The notes under the pieces: model-generated
The model's input: only the letters and a program-made list of their open reading frames with translations
Database searches by the model: none
What the model was told of the DNA's origin: nothing
NCBI GenBank assembly: GCA_025062045.1
Contig: JANXAF010000001.1
Span: forward strand, 1-64,000
Direction: 5' to 3'
Length of the DNA stretch: 64,000 nt
From: Thermodesulfobacteriota bacterium
GTDB lineage: Bacteria; Desulfobacterota; Syntrophorhabdia; Syntrophorhabdales; JANXAF01
Program-made: the position numbers and the translations under genes
Shown here: piece after piece, positions 50,260 to 57,829 of the stretch
Layout of the letters: every line of letters begins with the position of its first letter
Numbering within the stretch: the stretch's first letter is position 1

Positions 50260-51135
50260 TTAAAGGGCTCTTAAGTATTCTGGTCTCAAAAAAGAGGGAT
50301 CTTTAGTCGAGAGTACGTATCTTATAGCCTGGAGCATCTTTTCTTTTTCCTCAGGTAACCATCCTTTAAGAGCAAGATAGTTGGAAGCGTGGTTGGATGC
50401 GAAAAATGTTCTTTTAACATTTATATTCTCAACCATGGTGTAAAGTTCTTCAAGGAGTTTGTACCGATCTGGAAGTTTGAACTTTCCTTCTCTTTGCTCT
50501 TCTGCAAGTGGCGTACCCGGTATGATGATAAGAGTTAAGGCACCTACATAGTCAGGCTCTATGCGGCTTAAAAGTTTTCCGGTCTCCTCCGCATGGATTC
50601 TGCTCCTCTCCTCACCACCAACGCCCAAAAGGACTGTAACGGAAAGTAGGATCCCGGCCTCTTTCACTCGCCTTGCCGCTTCTTCTATTTTATCTATGGT
50701 CGTTCCCTTATTCATTCTATCCAGTGTGACCTGATCTCCTGATTCTACACCGAGATAGATAATCCCAAGCTTCAATTCTTTAAGACTTCTTAAATCATCA
50801 ACGCTTTTTTTCAAAATTGATTTAACATTTCCGTAGATCCCTATCCTTTCAAGCCTAGGAAAAGTATTCCTTATCTCGGCAAAAATAGGAAGAAGCATTC
50901 TCTGTGGCACGACCAAGGCATCGCCGTCGGCAATAAAAACCCTCCTTATTAGCCTTGCGTACCCTTTTGTCTCTTTTAAGTCCTCCTTTATCTCTTCTAG
51001 AGATCTCACTTTAAACCGTTTCTCTTTATAAGAACCGCAGAATTTGCACTTGTTATGGCTACAGCCTATGGTGACCTGTAGTATTAAGCTTTCTGCCTCG
51101 CTTGGAGGTCTGAAGATAGCTCCTTCGTACCTCAT
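50260..51135 (-). CDS. Radical SAM protein, RPPSEA paralogue A
   Basis: 291 residues. Begins with FRPPSEAESLILQVTIGC; the cluster motif is CSHNKCKFC, Cys25-x4-Cys30-x2-Cys33, not the usual x3. Then RRVFIADGDALVVP, KELKLGIIYLGVESGDQVTL and VLLGVGGEERSRIHAEET. Elp3/HemN-like barrel. Function unknown. It is clearly paralogous to the gene at 56764-57819. Overlaps ftsB by four bases. Confidence 0.85.
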   Translation of the reverse strand: MRYEGAIFRPPSEAESLILQVTIGCSHNKCKFCGSYKEKRFKVRSLEEIKEDLKETKGYARLIRRVFIADGDALVVPQRMLLPIFAEIRNTFPRLERIGIYGNVKSILKKSVDDLRSLKELKLGIIYLGVESGDQVTLDRMNKGTTIDKIEEAARRVKEAGILLSVTVLLGVGGEERSRIHAEETGKLLSRIEPDYVGALTLIIIPGTPLAEEQREGKFKLPDRYKLLEELYTMVENINVKRTFFASNHASNYLALKGWLPEEKEKMLQAIRYVLSTKDPSFLRPEYLRAL

Positions 51136-51410
51136 CGTTCGAACCTATAAACCTTTTCTCCCTCCCTTATCAGTCCGTACTTTTTACGCACTATATCTTC
51201 AAGATACTCTTTATCGTTCCTTAACCGGTCAATTTCCATTCTCATATTTTTGTTTTCCTCTTGAAGCATAGCGATTCTTTTAGTTGAATCTCTGAGATTT
51301 TTTTTAAGTTTCAGATACGTCAAAAGCCCATCCTCTCCAAATATCAAAACATAAAGGAGTGAAAGCACAAAAATGAATAATAAGGCTCTATTTGCGGCTC
51401 CTTCAAGCAT
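51132..51410 (-). CDS. ftsB: FtsB/DivIC-family septum protein
   Basis: 92 residues. One membrane helix (LLFIFVLSLLYVLIFG, about 9-24) then a coiled coil (LKKNLRDSTKRIAMLQEENK) and EYLEDIVRKKYGLIREGEKV, the conserved C-terminal DivIC/FtsB segment. It bridges FtsL and FtsQ at the divisome. The ATG is at about +3 of a strong promoter with no ribosome site, suggesting a leaderless mRNA. It leads the group ftsB-radical SAM-thioesterase-LOS core. Confidence 0.87.
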   Translation of the reverse strand: MLEGAANRALLFIFVLSLLYVLIFGEDGLLTYLKLKKNLRDSTKRIAMLQEENKNMRMEIDRLRNDKEYLEDIVRKKYGLIREGEKVYRFER

Positions 51411-51418
51411 CCGAACAT

Positions 51419-51447
51419 ATATTAGCGGCTAACCGGGAAAATGTCAA
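51419..51447 (-). promoter_or_regulatory. ftsB promoter, probably leaderless
   Basis: Perfect TTGACA, a 17-base spacer and TAATAT on the minus strand. Start expected at 51412, two bases before the ATG at 51410. Confidence 0.65.
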
Positions 51448-51506
51448 TTTTCGGATACTTGCCAAAAGACGCACCACCCAACGCAAAACCCTTCCTCATC
51501 CTTTAT

Positions 51507-51851
51507 TCACTTTTTTATGACCTCAATTTCAATTTGGTCATTAAACTCTTTTTTTAGTTCTTCATTTAGCCTTTCCAAGTCAGACAGCGTTTCACATTCA
51601 AAAACGAGGTCTCTGTCATCGAGGACCTTCAAAACACCGTATTTTCGCACTATCTCGATCACTCTTTTAGGATCTACAGTTATCCATCCTTTCATCCTCA
51701 TGAGCAGTTCTTCTCCTTTGAAAGATCGCTCTATCGTAAGATCTATTTTTCTCATTTTTGCATCCCACCCTATAAGTGCCGGTCGAACCTGTATGGGAGT
51801 TACAGGGTCACCTAAAGCTGCACATCGAAACCAGAGTTTGGCTCTTACCAT
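51507..51851 (-). CDS. Conserved hypothetical protein
   Basis: 114 residues. N-terminus RAKLWFRCAALGDPVTPIQV, middle IDLTIERSFKGEELLMRMKG, then VDPKRVIEIVRKYGVLKVLD and an acidic/amphipathic C-terminus (LERLNEELKKEFNDQIEIEV). No signal peptide or membrane helix; I recognise no domain. GGAGGG lies eight bases before the ATG and codon use looks like its neighbours, supporting a real gene. It is divergent from the nitroreductase gene. Confidence 0.65.
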   Translation of the reverse strand: MVRAKLWFRCAALGDPVTPIQVRPALIGWDAKMRKIDLTIERSFKGEELLMRMKGWITVDPKRVIEIVRKYGVLKVLDDRDLVFECETLSDLERLNEELKKEFNDQIEIEVIKK

Positions 51852-51884
51852 GCCCTTTCCCTCCTTTTGTATAATTTTTCACAT

Positions 51885-51913
51885 TTTCATCGTAATATCA
51901 ACGGTGGTATAAT
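51885..51913 (+). promoter_or_regulatory. Promoter of the nitroreductase gene
   Basis: TTTCAT, a 17-base spacer and perfect TATAAT; leader about 24 bases containing AGGAGG. Confidence 0.5.
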
Positions 51914-51943
51914 TTCGAGCCAAGTAATCTCAGGAGGTCAAAG

Positions 51944-52597
51944 ATGGAGCTCATCGAAGCAATGAAAACGAGAAAAAGCGTTAGGGCCTTCAGGGATGAT
52001 CCGGTTCCGAAAGAGAAAATAGAAGAGATTCTAAAGTGTGCTTTACTTGCGCCATCAGCAATAAATTTACAACCTTGGGAGTTTTTCGTCGTATCGGGGG
52101 AGGAAAAGCAAAGACTCTCGAGACGCCTTATTAAGGCTTACCAGGAAAAAAGGATACCCTGCGGTCCTGGAAACGTAAAACCACTCCCCGAAACTTTACT
52201 TAAGAGAGGACAGGACTCTTTTGTCGCCCTGAGTACCTACGTGAAACAGATTGGCCGAGAGTTTGATGAGTTTATAAATATGGGAAGTTGCGAATTCTAT
52301 GGGGCTCCTACCGCCATTATCATCTGTCTTGATTTGGCTTTTTCGCAAAGAAGGTTCATCGATATAGGTATTGTACTCGCATATATTCTTCTTGCTGTCC
52401 ACGATTTCGGCCTTGGCGCATGTCCAATAGGTCTTATAGCCGCATACGAGGATGAAATCAAGGAGGTTTTAAACATTCCAGAAAATAAGACTGTTGTGAT
52501 CGGGGTCGCAGTAGGGTATCCTGACTACGAGAGTCCTGTCAATGCCTTTAAAGCTCAAAGGGATGACTTGGATAAGTTTGTTCGCTGGATAGGATGA
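51944..52597 (+). CDS. Nitroreductase-family FMN oxidoreductase
   Basis: 217 residues. The FMN-binding start TRKSVRAFRDDPVPKEKIEE and CALLAPSAINLQPWEFFVV, then HDFGLGACPIGLIAAYEDEI and VAVGYPDYESPVNAFK. Reduces nitro or quinone substrates with NAD(P)H; physiological substrate unknown. Monocistronic with its own promoter. Convergent with glgP, two bases apart. Confidence 0.9.
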   Translation: MELIEAMKTRKSVRAFRDDPVPKEKIEEILKCALLAPSAINLQPWEFFVVSGEEKQRLSRRLIKAYQEKRIPCGPGNVKPLPETLLKRGQDSFVALSTYVKQIGREFDEFINMGSCEFYGAPTAIIICLDLAFSQRRFIDIGIVLAYILLAVHDFGLGACPIGLIAAYEDEIKEVLNIPENKTVVIGVAVGYPDYESPVNAFKAQRDDLDKFVRWIG

Positions 52598-52599
52598 TC

Positions 52600-55032
52600 C
52601 TAATCTATCGGCTTAACTTTCCAAATCTTCTCTGCGTACTCTTTTACCGCTCTGTCAGATGAGAAATTCGAAGATCTTGCTATGTTCAATATAGCCATCT
52701 TTTGCCAGAGGAACTTATTAGAGTATGTCTGGGCAACACGGTTTTGGCATTCCACGTAAGATTCATAATCTAGAAGGACAAAGTACTGATCTTTACTTAA
52801 AAGAGCATCTACTATAGGCCTAAAGAGGGTTCTGTTCTCCGGAGAAAAGTAACCATCCCTTATCTGATCGATCGCTTTTTTCAGCTCACCTATCCTCTCA
52901 TAATACTCCATCGGGCTATAACTGCTTCGGATCTTATCGAGTTCTTCAACTGTGGCACCGAAGGCGAAGAAATTCTCTTCTCCTACTGCTTCTCTTATCT
53001 CTATATTTGCCCCATCTAGCGTACCAATCGTCAAAACCCCATTCATGGCGAACTTCATGTTACCTGTTCCGGATGCCTCATACCCTGCAGTGGAGATCTG
53101 TTCTGAAAGGTCTGCGGCTGGAATTATCTTTTGCGCATGACTTACGCTGTAGTTCGGAACAAAAACGACCCTTATCCTCTCCCTGACCCAAGGAATCGAG
53201 TCTATGGCCAAGGCAACATTATGGATAAGTTTTATTATCAGCTTGCAGATATAGTATCCAGGCGCGCTTTTTCCAGAGAATAGAAATATCCGTTTTTCTA
53301 TTTCACTGTCGAATCTTCCCTCCATTATGCGGTTAAAAAGGGTGATTATGTGGAGAACGTTTAGTAACTGCCTTTTGTACTCGTGGAATCTCTTTATCTG
53401 GCAGTCCAAGAATGCGGTATTATCGAAGTCTATTCCAAAAATTTTTTTAAGGAACTCTCCCAGTTCCTTTTTATTCTCCTCCTTCACCTTCGCGAATTCC
53501 TGCTGGAATTCCATATCCTCTGCAAACCGTTCCAGTTTACGTATCTCTTCGAAGTTAGTCACCCATGAGTCACCAATGGCCTCCATGATGAGTGCCGAAA
53601 GACCAGGGTTTGATTCTAAAAGCCATCTCCTGTGGGTAACACCGTTCGTTATATTGATAAAGGATTCAGGCGAAATCTCGTAAAAATTTTTAAACACTTT
53701 CTTTTTCAGTATCTCCGTGTGCAATTTCGAGACTCCGTTTATAGTGTGGCTTCCAATTATTGCAAGATGAGCCATGTTTATGAGTCTTTTTCCGGACTCC
53801 CCCTTGAATATCGACACCTCCTTCAACTTTTCTTCTTCCTGCGGATAGATCTCCTTTACCTGTATGAGAAACCTTCTGTCCAACTCCTGAATTATCTCTA
53901 GATGTCTCGGTAAAAGTCTTCCAAACATTTCTTCCGGCCAGACTTCTAAAGCCTCAGGAAGGATGGTGTGGTTTGTGAAGGAAAAAGTTCTTTTCGTTAT
54001 CTCATAGGCCCTCTCCCACGGTAGGTTTTCTTCGTCAACGAGGATCCTCATCAGTTCCGCAATGGCGATGGATGGGTGTGTGTCATTTAGCTGGATTGCC
54101 ACTTTTTCTGGGAAGGCAAGGTAGGTGCGGTGTGTCTTTTTGTACCTTCTTATTATGTCACGGAGGGTTGCACTCACAAAGAAGTATTCCTGCTTTAGCC
54201 TCAATTCTTTACCAGCTACTGACTGATCCGGAGGGTAAAGGACCTTCGATATGTTCTCGCTTAAGGATTTGTCTTCAACTGCTTTTATGTAATCGCCGCT
54301 TATGAAGTAGTCGAGGTTAAATTCTCTTGTGGATTTAGCAGCCCAAAGTCTTAGAGTGTTAACTACGTCGTTTTTATAACCGGGGATCGGGTAGTCGTAG
54401 GCCATGGCCATGACTTCTTCGGTATCCACCCACTCTTTTCTGAATTTTCCTCCGGGTTCGACAATCGTCCGGACCTTTCCGTAAAATTTCACGAGATAGA
54501 TACGTTCGGGTCTTGGAAATTCCCAGGGATTTCCGTATCTTAGCCAGTTATCGGGAGATTCGACCTGAAAACCATCCTTAATCGTCTGCTTAAATATGCC
54601 GTACTCGTATCTTATTCCGTAGCCGTACGCGGGGTACCCTAACGTGCTTAATGATTCTAGGAAACAGGCGGCGAGCCTTCCCAATCCTCCATGCCCCAAA
54701 CCCGCTTCCCACTCTTCCTCAGCTATCTCCTCAAAGGTTAAGCCGAAGATCTCAACAGCGTGTTTGAATTCAGGCGGGAGACCAAGACACATAACGTAAT
54801 TCCGTAAGAGCCTACCTAAAAGAAACTCAAGGGATAGATAATAGACCCGTTTGACATCGAGATGGTAATATCTCTGCTGGGTCCTTATCCACTTCTCGTT
54901 TAAGTACCTTCTCAAAGTCAGTACCGTCGCCTCGTACTTGTCACGGGGCGTTGCGGAATAGAGATCTTTGGCCAGTCCGTAAACGAGACTGTCCATTAAG
55001 TTGGAAGAGATTTCTTTGATCGTTAGTGTCAC
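52600..55032 (-). CDS. glgP: Glycogen/alpha-glucan phosphorylase
   Basis: 810 residues, the usual GT35 length. N-terminal RYYHLDVKRVYYLSLEFLLG and GLGHGGLGRLAACFLESLST; the PLP site TAGYEASGTGNMKFAMNG with its Lys; FVPNYSVSHAQKIIPAAD for phosphate binding. Releases glucose 1-phosphate from storage polysaccharide. GTG start 17 bases after tRNA-Pro with no ribosome site or clear promoter, so it may be read through from nfu/tRNA-Pro. An internal ATG at codon 13 is possible. Confidence 0.95.
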   Translation of the reverse strand: MTLTIKEISSNLMDSLVYGLAKDLYSATPRDKYEATVLTLRRYLNEKWIRTQQRYYHLDVKRVYYLSLEFLLGRLLRNYVMCLGLPPEFKHAVEIFGLTFEEIAEEEWEAGLGHGGLGRLAACFLESLSTLGYPAYGYGIRYEYGIFKQTIKDGFQVESPDNWLRYGNPWEFPRPERIYLVKFYGKVRTIVEPGGKFRKEWVDTEEVMAMAYDYPIPGYKNDVVNTLRLWAAKSTREFNLDYFISGDYIKAVEDKSLSENISKVLYPPDQSVAGKELRLKQEYFFVSATLRDIIRRYKKTHRTYLAFPEKVAIQLNDTHPSIAIAELMRILVDEENLPWERAYEITKRTFSFTNHTILPEALEVWPEEMFGRLLPRHLEIIQELDRRFLIQVKEIYPQEEEKLKEVSIFKGESGKRLINMAHLAIIGSHTINGVSKLHTEILKKKVFKNFYEISPESFINITNGVTHRRWLLESNPGLSALIMEAIGDSWVTNFEEIRKLERFAEDMEFQQEFAKVKEENKKELGEFLKKIFGIDFDNTAFLDCQIKRFHEYKRQLLNVLHIITLFNRIMEGRFDSEIEKRIFLFSGKSAPGYYICKLIIKLIHNVALAIDSIPWVRERIRVVFVPNYSVSHAQKIIPAADLSEQISTAGYEASGTGNMKFAMNGVLTIGTLDGANIEIREAVGEENFFAFGATVEELDKIRSSYSPMEYYERIGELKKAIDQIRDGYFSPENRTLFRPIVDALLSKDQYFVLLDYESYVECQNRVAQTYSNKFLWQKMAILNIARSSNFSSDRAVKEYAEKIWKVKPID

Positions 55033-55049
55033 GGTAGGCTAGATCGATA

Positions 55050-55125
55050 TCGGGGCGACTGGATTTGAACCAGCGACCTCTTGCTCCCAAGGCAAGCGCG
55101 CTTAACCATGCTGCGCCACGCCCCG
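55050..55125 (-). tRNA. tRNA-Pro (TGG)
   Basis: 76 bases on the minus strand, no encoded CCA. Acceptor CGGGGCG/CGCCCCG, discriminator A. Anticodon stem CTTGC/GCAAG with loop CTTGGGA gives TGG; T-arm CTGGTTCAAATCCAG. Eight bases after nfu and 17 before glgP, all on one strand. Confidence 0.96.
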
Positions 55126-55133
55126 AAACTTCA

Positions 55134-55352
55134 TTAAACTGATATGACCTCTTTTACCTCAGGTACCTCATCTTTGATAGCCTTTTCTACTCCCATCTTT
55201 AACGTCATAAGGCTCATAGGACAAGCGCCGCAGGCTCCTTTAAGTCTCACCTTTACTATCCCATCTTCGTAATCTACGAACTCTATGTCGCCACCGTCCC
55301 TTTGAAGAAATGGCTTTATTTTTTCTATTGCTTTCTCAATCCTCTCGCGCAT
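55134..55352 (-). CDS. nfu: Nfu/NifU C-terminal-domain Fe-S carrier
   Basis: 72 residues. FLQRDGGDIEFVDYEDGIV and the cluster motif GACGACPMSLMTLKMGVEKA (CxxC). Homodimers hold a [4Fe-4S] cluster and deliver it to targets, fed by IscU. AGGAGG precedes the ATG. Stands upstream of tRNA-Pro. Confidence 0.94.
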   Translation of the reverse strand: MRERIEKAIEKIKPFLQRDGGDIEFVDYEDGIVKVRLKGACGACPMSLMTLKMGVEKAIKDEVPEVKEVISV

Positions 55353-55410
55353 ATTACCTCCTTTTTGAAAAATAGTATAAACGGAAAGTGAAAAAATTGT
55401 AAACAGATAA

Positions 55411-56682
55411 CTAGTCGAAAAGAGTCCACTGTCTTTTCTTTTCTAATCCTTTTTCATCGTCGAATATTCTTATTTTGCCGTAGACACCGTCATAACCGGG
55501 ACTGATCTTTATATCTCCGGATCTTACTTTACTTACGCCTTGAGCGACTAGGAATGAATACTTTGAAATTTCGTCTATATCGGCTTCGGTTAGGATGTAA
55601 AATTCATTTCCAATCGAACTTATAAGTTTTAAGTACTCACTCTCCGCAACACTCGATGATGGGCTAACACCCAAAGCCTCCGATATAATCTCGATCAGTG
55701 GAACCAAAGAAACGTACGAGGAAGCACCTTCTGGAATTTTGCCATCCTCCCTGTCGGCTAAAACTTCGACCCTGTGCATCACTCCAACTGTGAGTTTTTC
55801 TCCACATCTGGGACATAAATAGTTTAGCCGCATCGTCTCTTTGGGCGAAAGAACCACACCACACTCTCTGTGCCCATCAAAATGGTATTTACCTTCTTCG
55901 GGAAAGAACTCGCAAGTTCCAACAAAACCCCTCTTTGTTACTATGGCTTCTCTTATCGAATCGTACGATAACTCACAGTCGAATATGTTCGCCTCCCTAC
56001 CTATCCTAATGGGCGAATGGGCATCCGAATTGGAAAGCAGTGTTAATCTGTCGAGGTCCGAAACTCTCCAATTCATAGGAGGATTGGAGGAAAGCCCAGT
56101 TTCTATAGCGCATATACAATTCGTCAATTCTTCAAAACACTCTCTTAACGAATCGAAACCCGATTCAGAACCGAAGACCGAAAAGTGGGGTGTCCATGCG
56201 TGGGCAGGAATAAAAATCGCATCTTGACAGATGTCTGTTACAATCTTTAAAAGATCTTTTACATCCAATCCCAGAACAGGCCTTCCATCAACATCAAGGT
56301 TAGCCATTCTGGAAAGCGCGAGCTGGACTTTAAGCGCATGCTCTATCGTAGGTAAAAGAATGAGTGTATGGATCTTTCTCAGCTTGCCATTCTTTTTATA
56401 GATCGTGCTTATCTCACCTGAAACCATAAAATATGGCTCCGACTTTACCTTTGGAGGAACATCTTTTGGTCTAAAATCTTCTTTTAGGGTGTATAGGCCG
56501 TTTTGGGCTCTTTTTAGTTTAATTGTGAGCTCTTTAAGCCAGAGGGGGTGGGTAAAATCACCGGTTCCTATCACGTTTATACCCTTTATCTGAGCCCACA
56601 TCCAAAGCTTTTCCGGTGTCATTTCCCTACTTGTGGCTCGAGAGTAACGAGAATGTACGTGCAAGTCCGCAAGAAATCTCAT
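55411..56682 (-). CDS. Endonuclease Q-like PHP-domain nuclease
   Basis: 423 residues. The PHP metal site starts at once: RFLADLHVHSRYSRATSREM, then GTGDFTHPLW, PAHAWTPHFSVFGS and LLSNSDAHSPIRIGREAN. The C-terminal part has a zinc finger, CGVVLSP with CPRCGEKL, and HRVEVLADRE. These match the EndoQ/TIGR00375 group, which cuts DNA 5' of deaminated bases and abasic sites; first described in archaea. An in-frame ATG 18 bases upstream exists, but the -10 TATACT puts +1 exactly on ATG 56682. Confidence 0.87.
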   Translation of the reverse strand: MRFLADLHVHSRYSRATSREMTPEKLWMWAQIKGINVIGTGDFTHPLWLKELTIKLKRAQNGLYTLKEDFRPKDVPPKVKSEPYFMVSGEISTIYKKNGKLRKIHTLILLPTIEHALKVQLALSRMANLDVDGRPVLGLDVKDLLKIVTDICQDAIFIPAHAWTPHFSVFGSESGFDSLRECFEELTNCICAIETGLSSNPPMNWRVSDLDRLTLLSNSDAHSPIRIGREANIFDCELSYDSIREAIVTKRGFVGTCEFFPEEGKYHFDGHRECGVVLSPKETMRLNYLCPRCGEKLTVGVMHRVEVLADREDGKIPEGASSYVSLVPLIEIISEALGVSPSSSVAESEYLKLISSIGNEFYILTEADIDEISKYSFLVAQGVSKVRSGDIKISPGYDGVYGKIRIFDDEKGLEKKRQWTLFD

Positions 56683-56688
56683 GGCGTG

Positions 56689-56694
56689 AGTATA
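56689..56694 (-). promoter_or_regulatory. -10 box of the EndoQ-like gene, leaderless
   Basis: TATACT on the minus strand; the seventh base after it is the A of the ATG at 56682. The -35 (TTTCAA at 17 bases) is weak. Confidence 0.4.
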
Positions 56695-56763
56695 ACACAT
56701 AAGTCAAAAACTTGAAATCCCAAAGTAAATGGCTATATTCAAATTAGGAATCATGGAGGGATT

Positions 56764-57819
56764 ATGTACGAGCAAGGACCTATAAGGCCACCAAGTGAAG
56801 CAACGAGTCTCCTTGTGAGAGTCACAAGGAACTGTCCTTGGAATCAATGTATTTTTTGTCCCGCATACAAGGGTACCAAGTTTTCGAGAAGGACTGTTGA
56901 GGAAGTGAAAAGGGATATAGATGAAATGGCAGAAGAGTATGAACAGTTCTCTCGGGCCGTACTGACAGTCTTTCTTCAAGATGCAGATAGCCTCATCATA
57001 AAGACTGAAGATTTAATCGAAATACTCTCCCATATAAAGAAAAGATTCCCTACCGTACGAAGGATAACTTCGTACGCCCGGGCAACCACGCTCAGAAAAA
57101 AGAGCTTAGAGGAGCTTAGAATGCTAAGGGCGGCAGGACTAAACCGGATACATGTGGGGATGGAGAGTGGTTCAGAGGAAGTACTTAGGCTTGTAAAAAA
57201 GGGCATCACCAAAGAAGACATAATAGAGGGTGGCCTAAAGGCCAAAGATGCTGGGATGGAACTTTCAGAGTACATAATGCCTGGGCTTGGAGGTAAACTT
57301 TTAAGTGAGACACATGCAAAAGAGACTGCGGAAGTCCTAAATATCATTGAGCCCCATTTTATAAGGGTTAGAACTTTTGCAATCCACCCTCTCTCTCCTC
57401 TTGCAAGGATGGCCAAAGAAGGGACTTTTATCCCTTTAAACGACGAAGAGATAGTGAGGGAGATAAAACTTCTTTTGGAGAATTTAAAAGAGATGAGAAG
57501 TTACTTTTCTTCGGGGGACTTTAGCCTCAATCTACTTATGGAACTGGATGGTTATTTGGGCGAAAAGAAAAGAGAAATGCTTGACCTTATAGATAGGTAC
57601 CTCTCTTTAGACGATACTAAAAAAAAGGTCTACTCCCTCATAAGGAGAGCTTTCCTTTTCAACTATCCACTCGATGTTTTGGAAAATGAGGAACTAGTAT
57701 CGAAACTCTCAAAAGAGATTGAAAGGATCGAAAGCTCATGGAGTGAGGGATTCGACGAGTACATAAGGTACCTGATGAGCCATCAGCTTCCGCAACCTCA
57801 GAAAGCATCGTGGAACTGA
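56764..57819 (+). CDS. Radical SAM protein, RPPSEA paralogue B
   Basis: 351 residues. IRPPSEATSLLVRVTRNC then CPWNQCIFCPAYKGTKF, Cys24-x4-Cys29-x2-Cys32, followed by VFLQDADSLIIKTEDL, LNRIHVGMESGSEEVLRL and EYIMPGLGGKLLSETHAKET. About 60 residues longer at the C-terminus than paralogue A. Function unknown. GGAGGG precedes the ATG. Divergent from the EndoQ-like gene and ten bases from the convergent lon. Confidence 0.87.
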   Translation: MYEQGPIRPPSEATSLLVRVTRNCPWNQCIFCPAYKGTKFSRRTVEEVKRDIDEMAEEYEQFSRAVLTVFLQDADSLIIKTEDLIEILSHIKKRFPTVRRITSYARATTLRKKSLEELRMLRAAGLNRIHVGMESGSEEVLRLVKKGITKEDIIEGGLKAKDAGMELSEYIMPGLGGKLLSETHAKETAEVLNIIEPHFIRVRTFAIHPLSPLARMAKEGTFIPLNDEEIVREIKLLLENLKEMRSYFSSGDFSLNLLMELDGYLGEKKREMLDLIDRYLSLDDTKKKVYSLIRRAFLFNYPLDVLENEELVSKLSKEIERIESSWSEGFDEYIRYLMSHQLPQPQKASWN

Positions 57820-57829
57820 AATAGACCCG

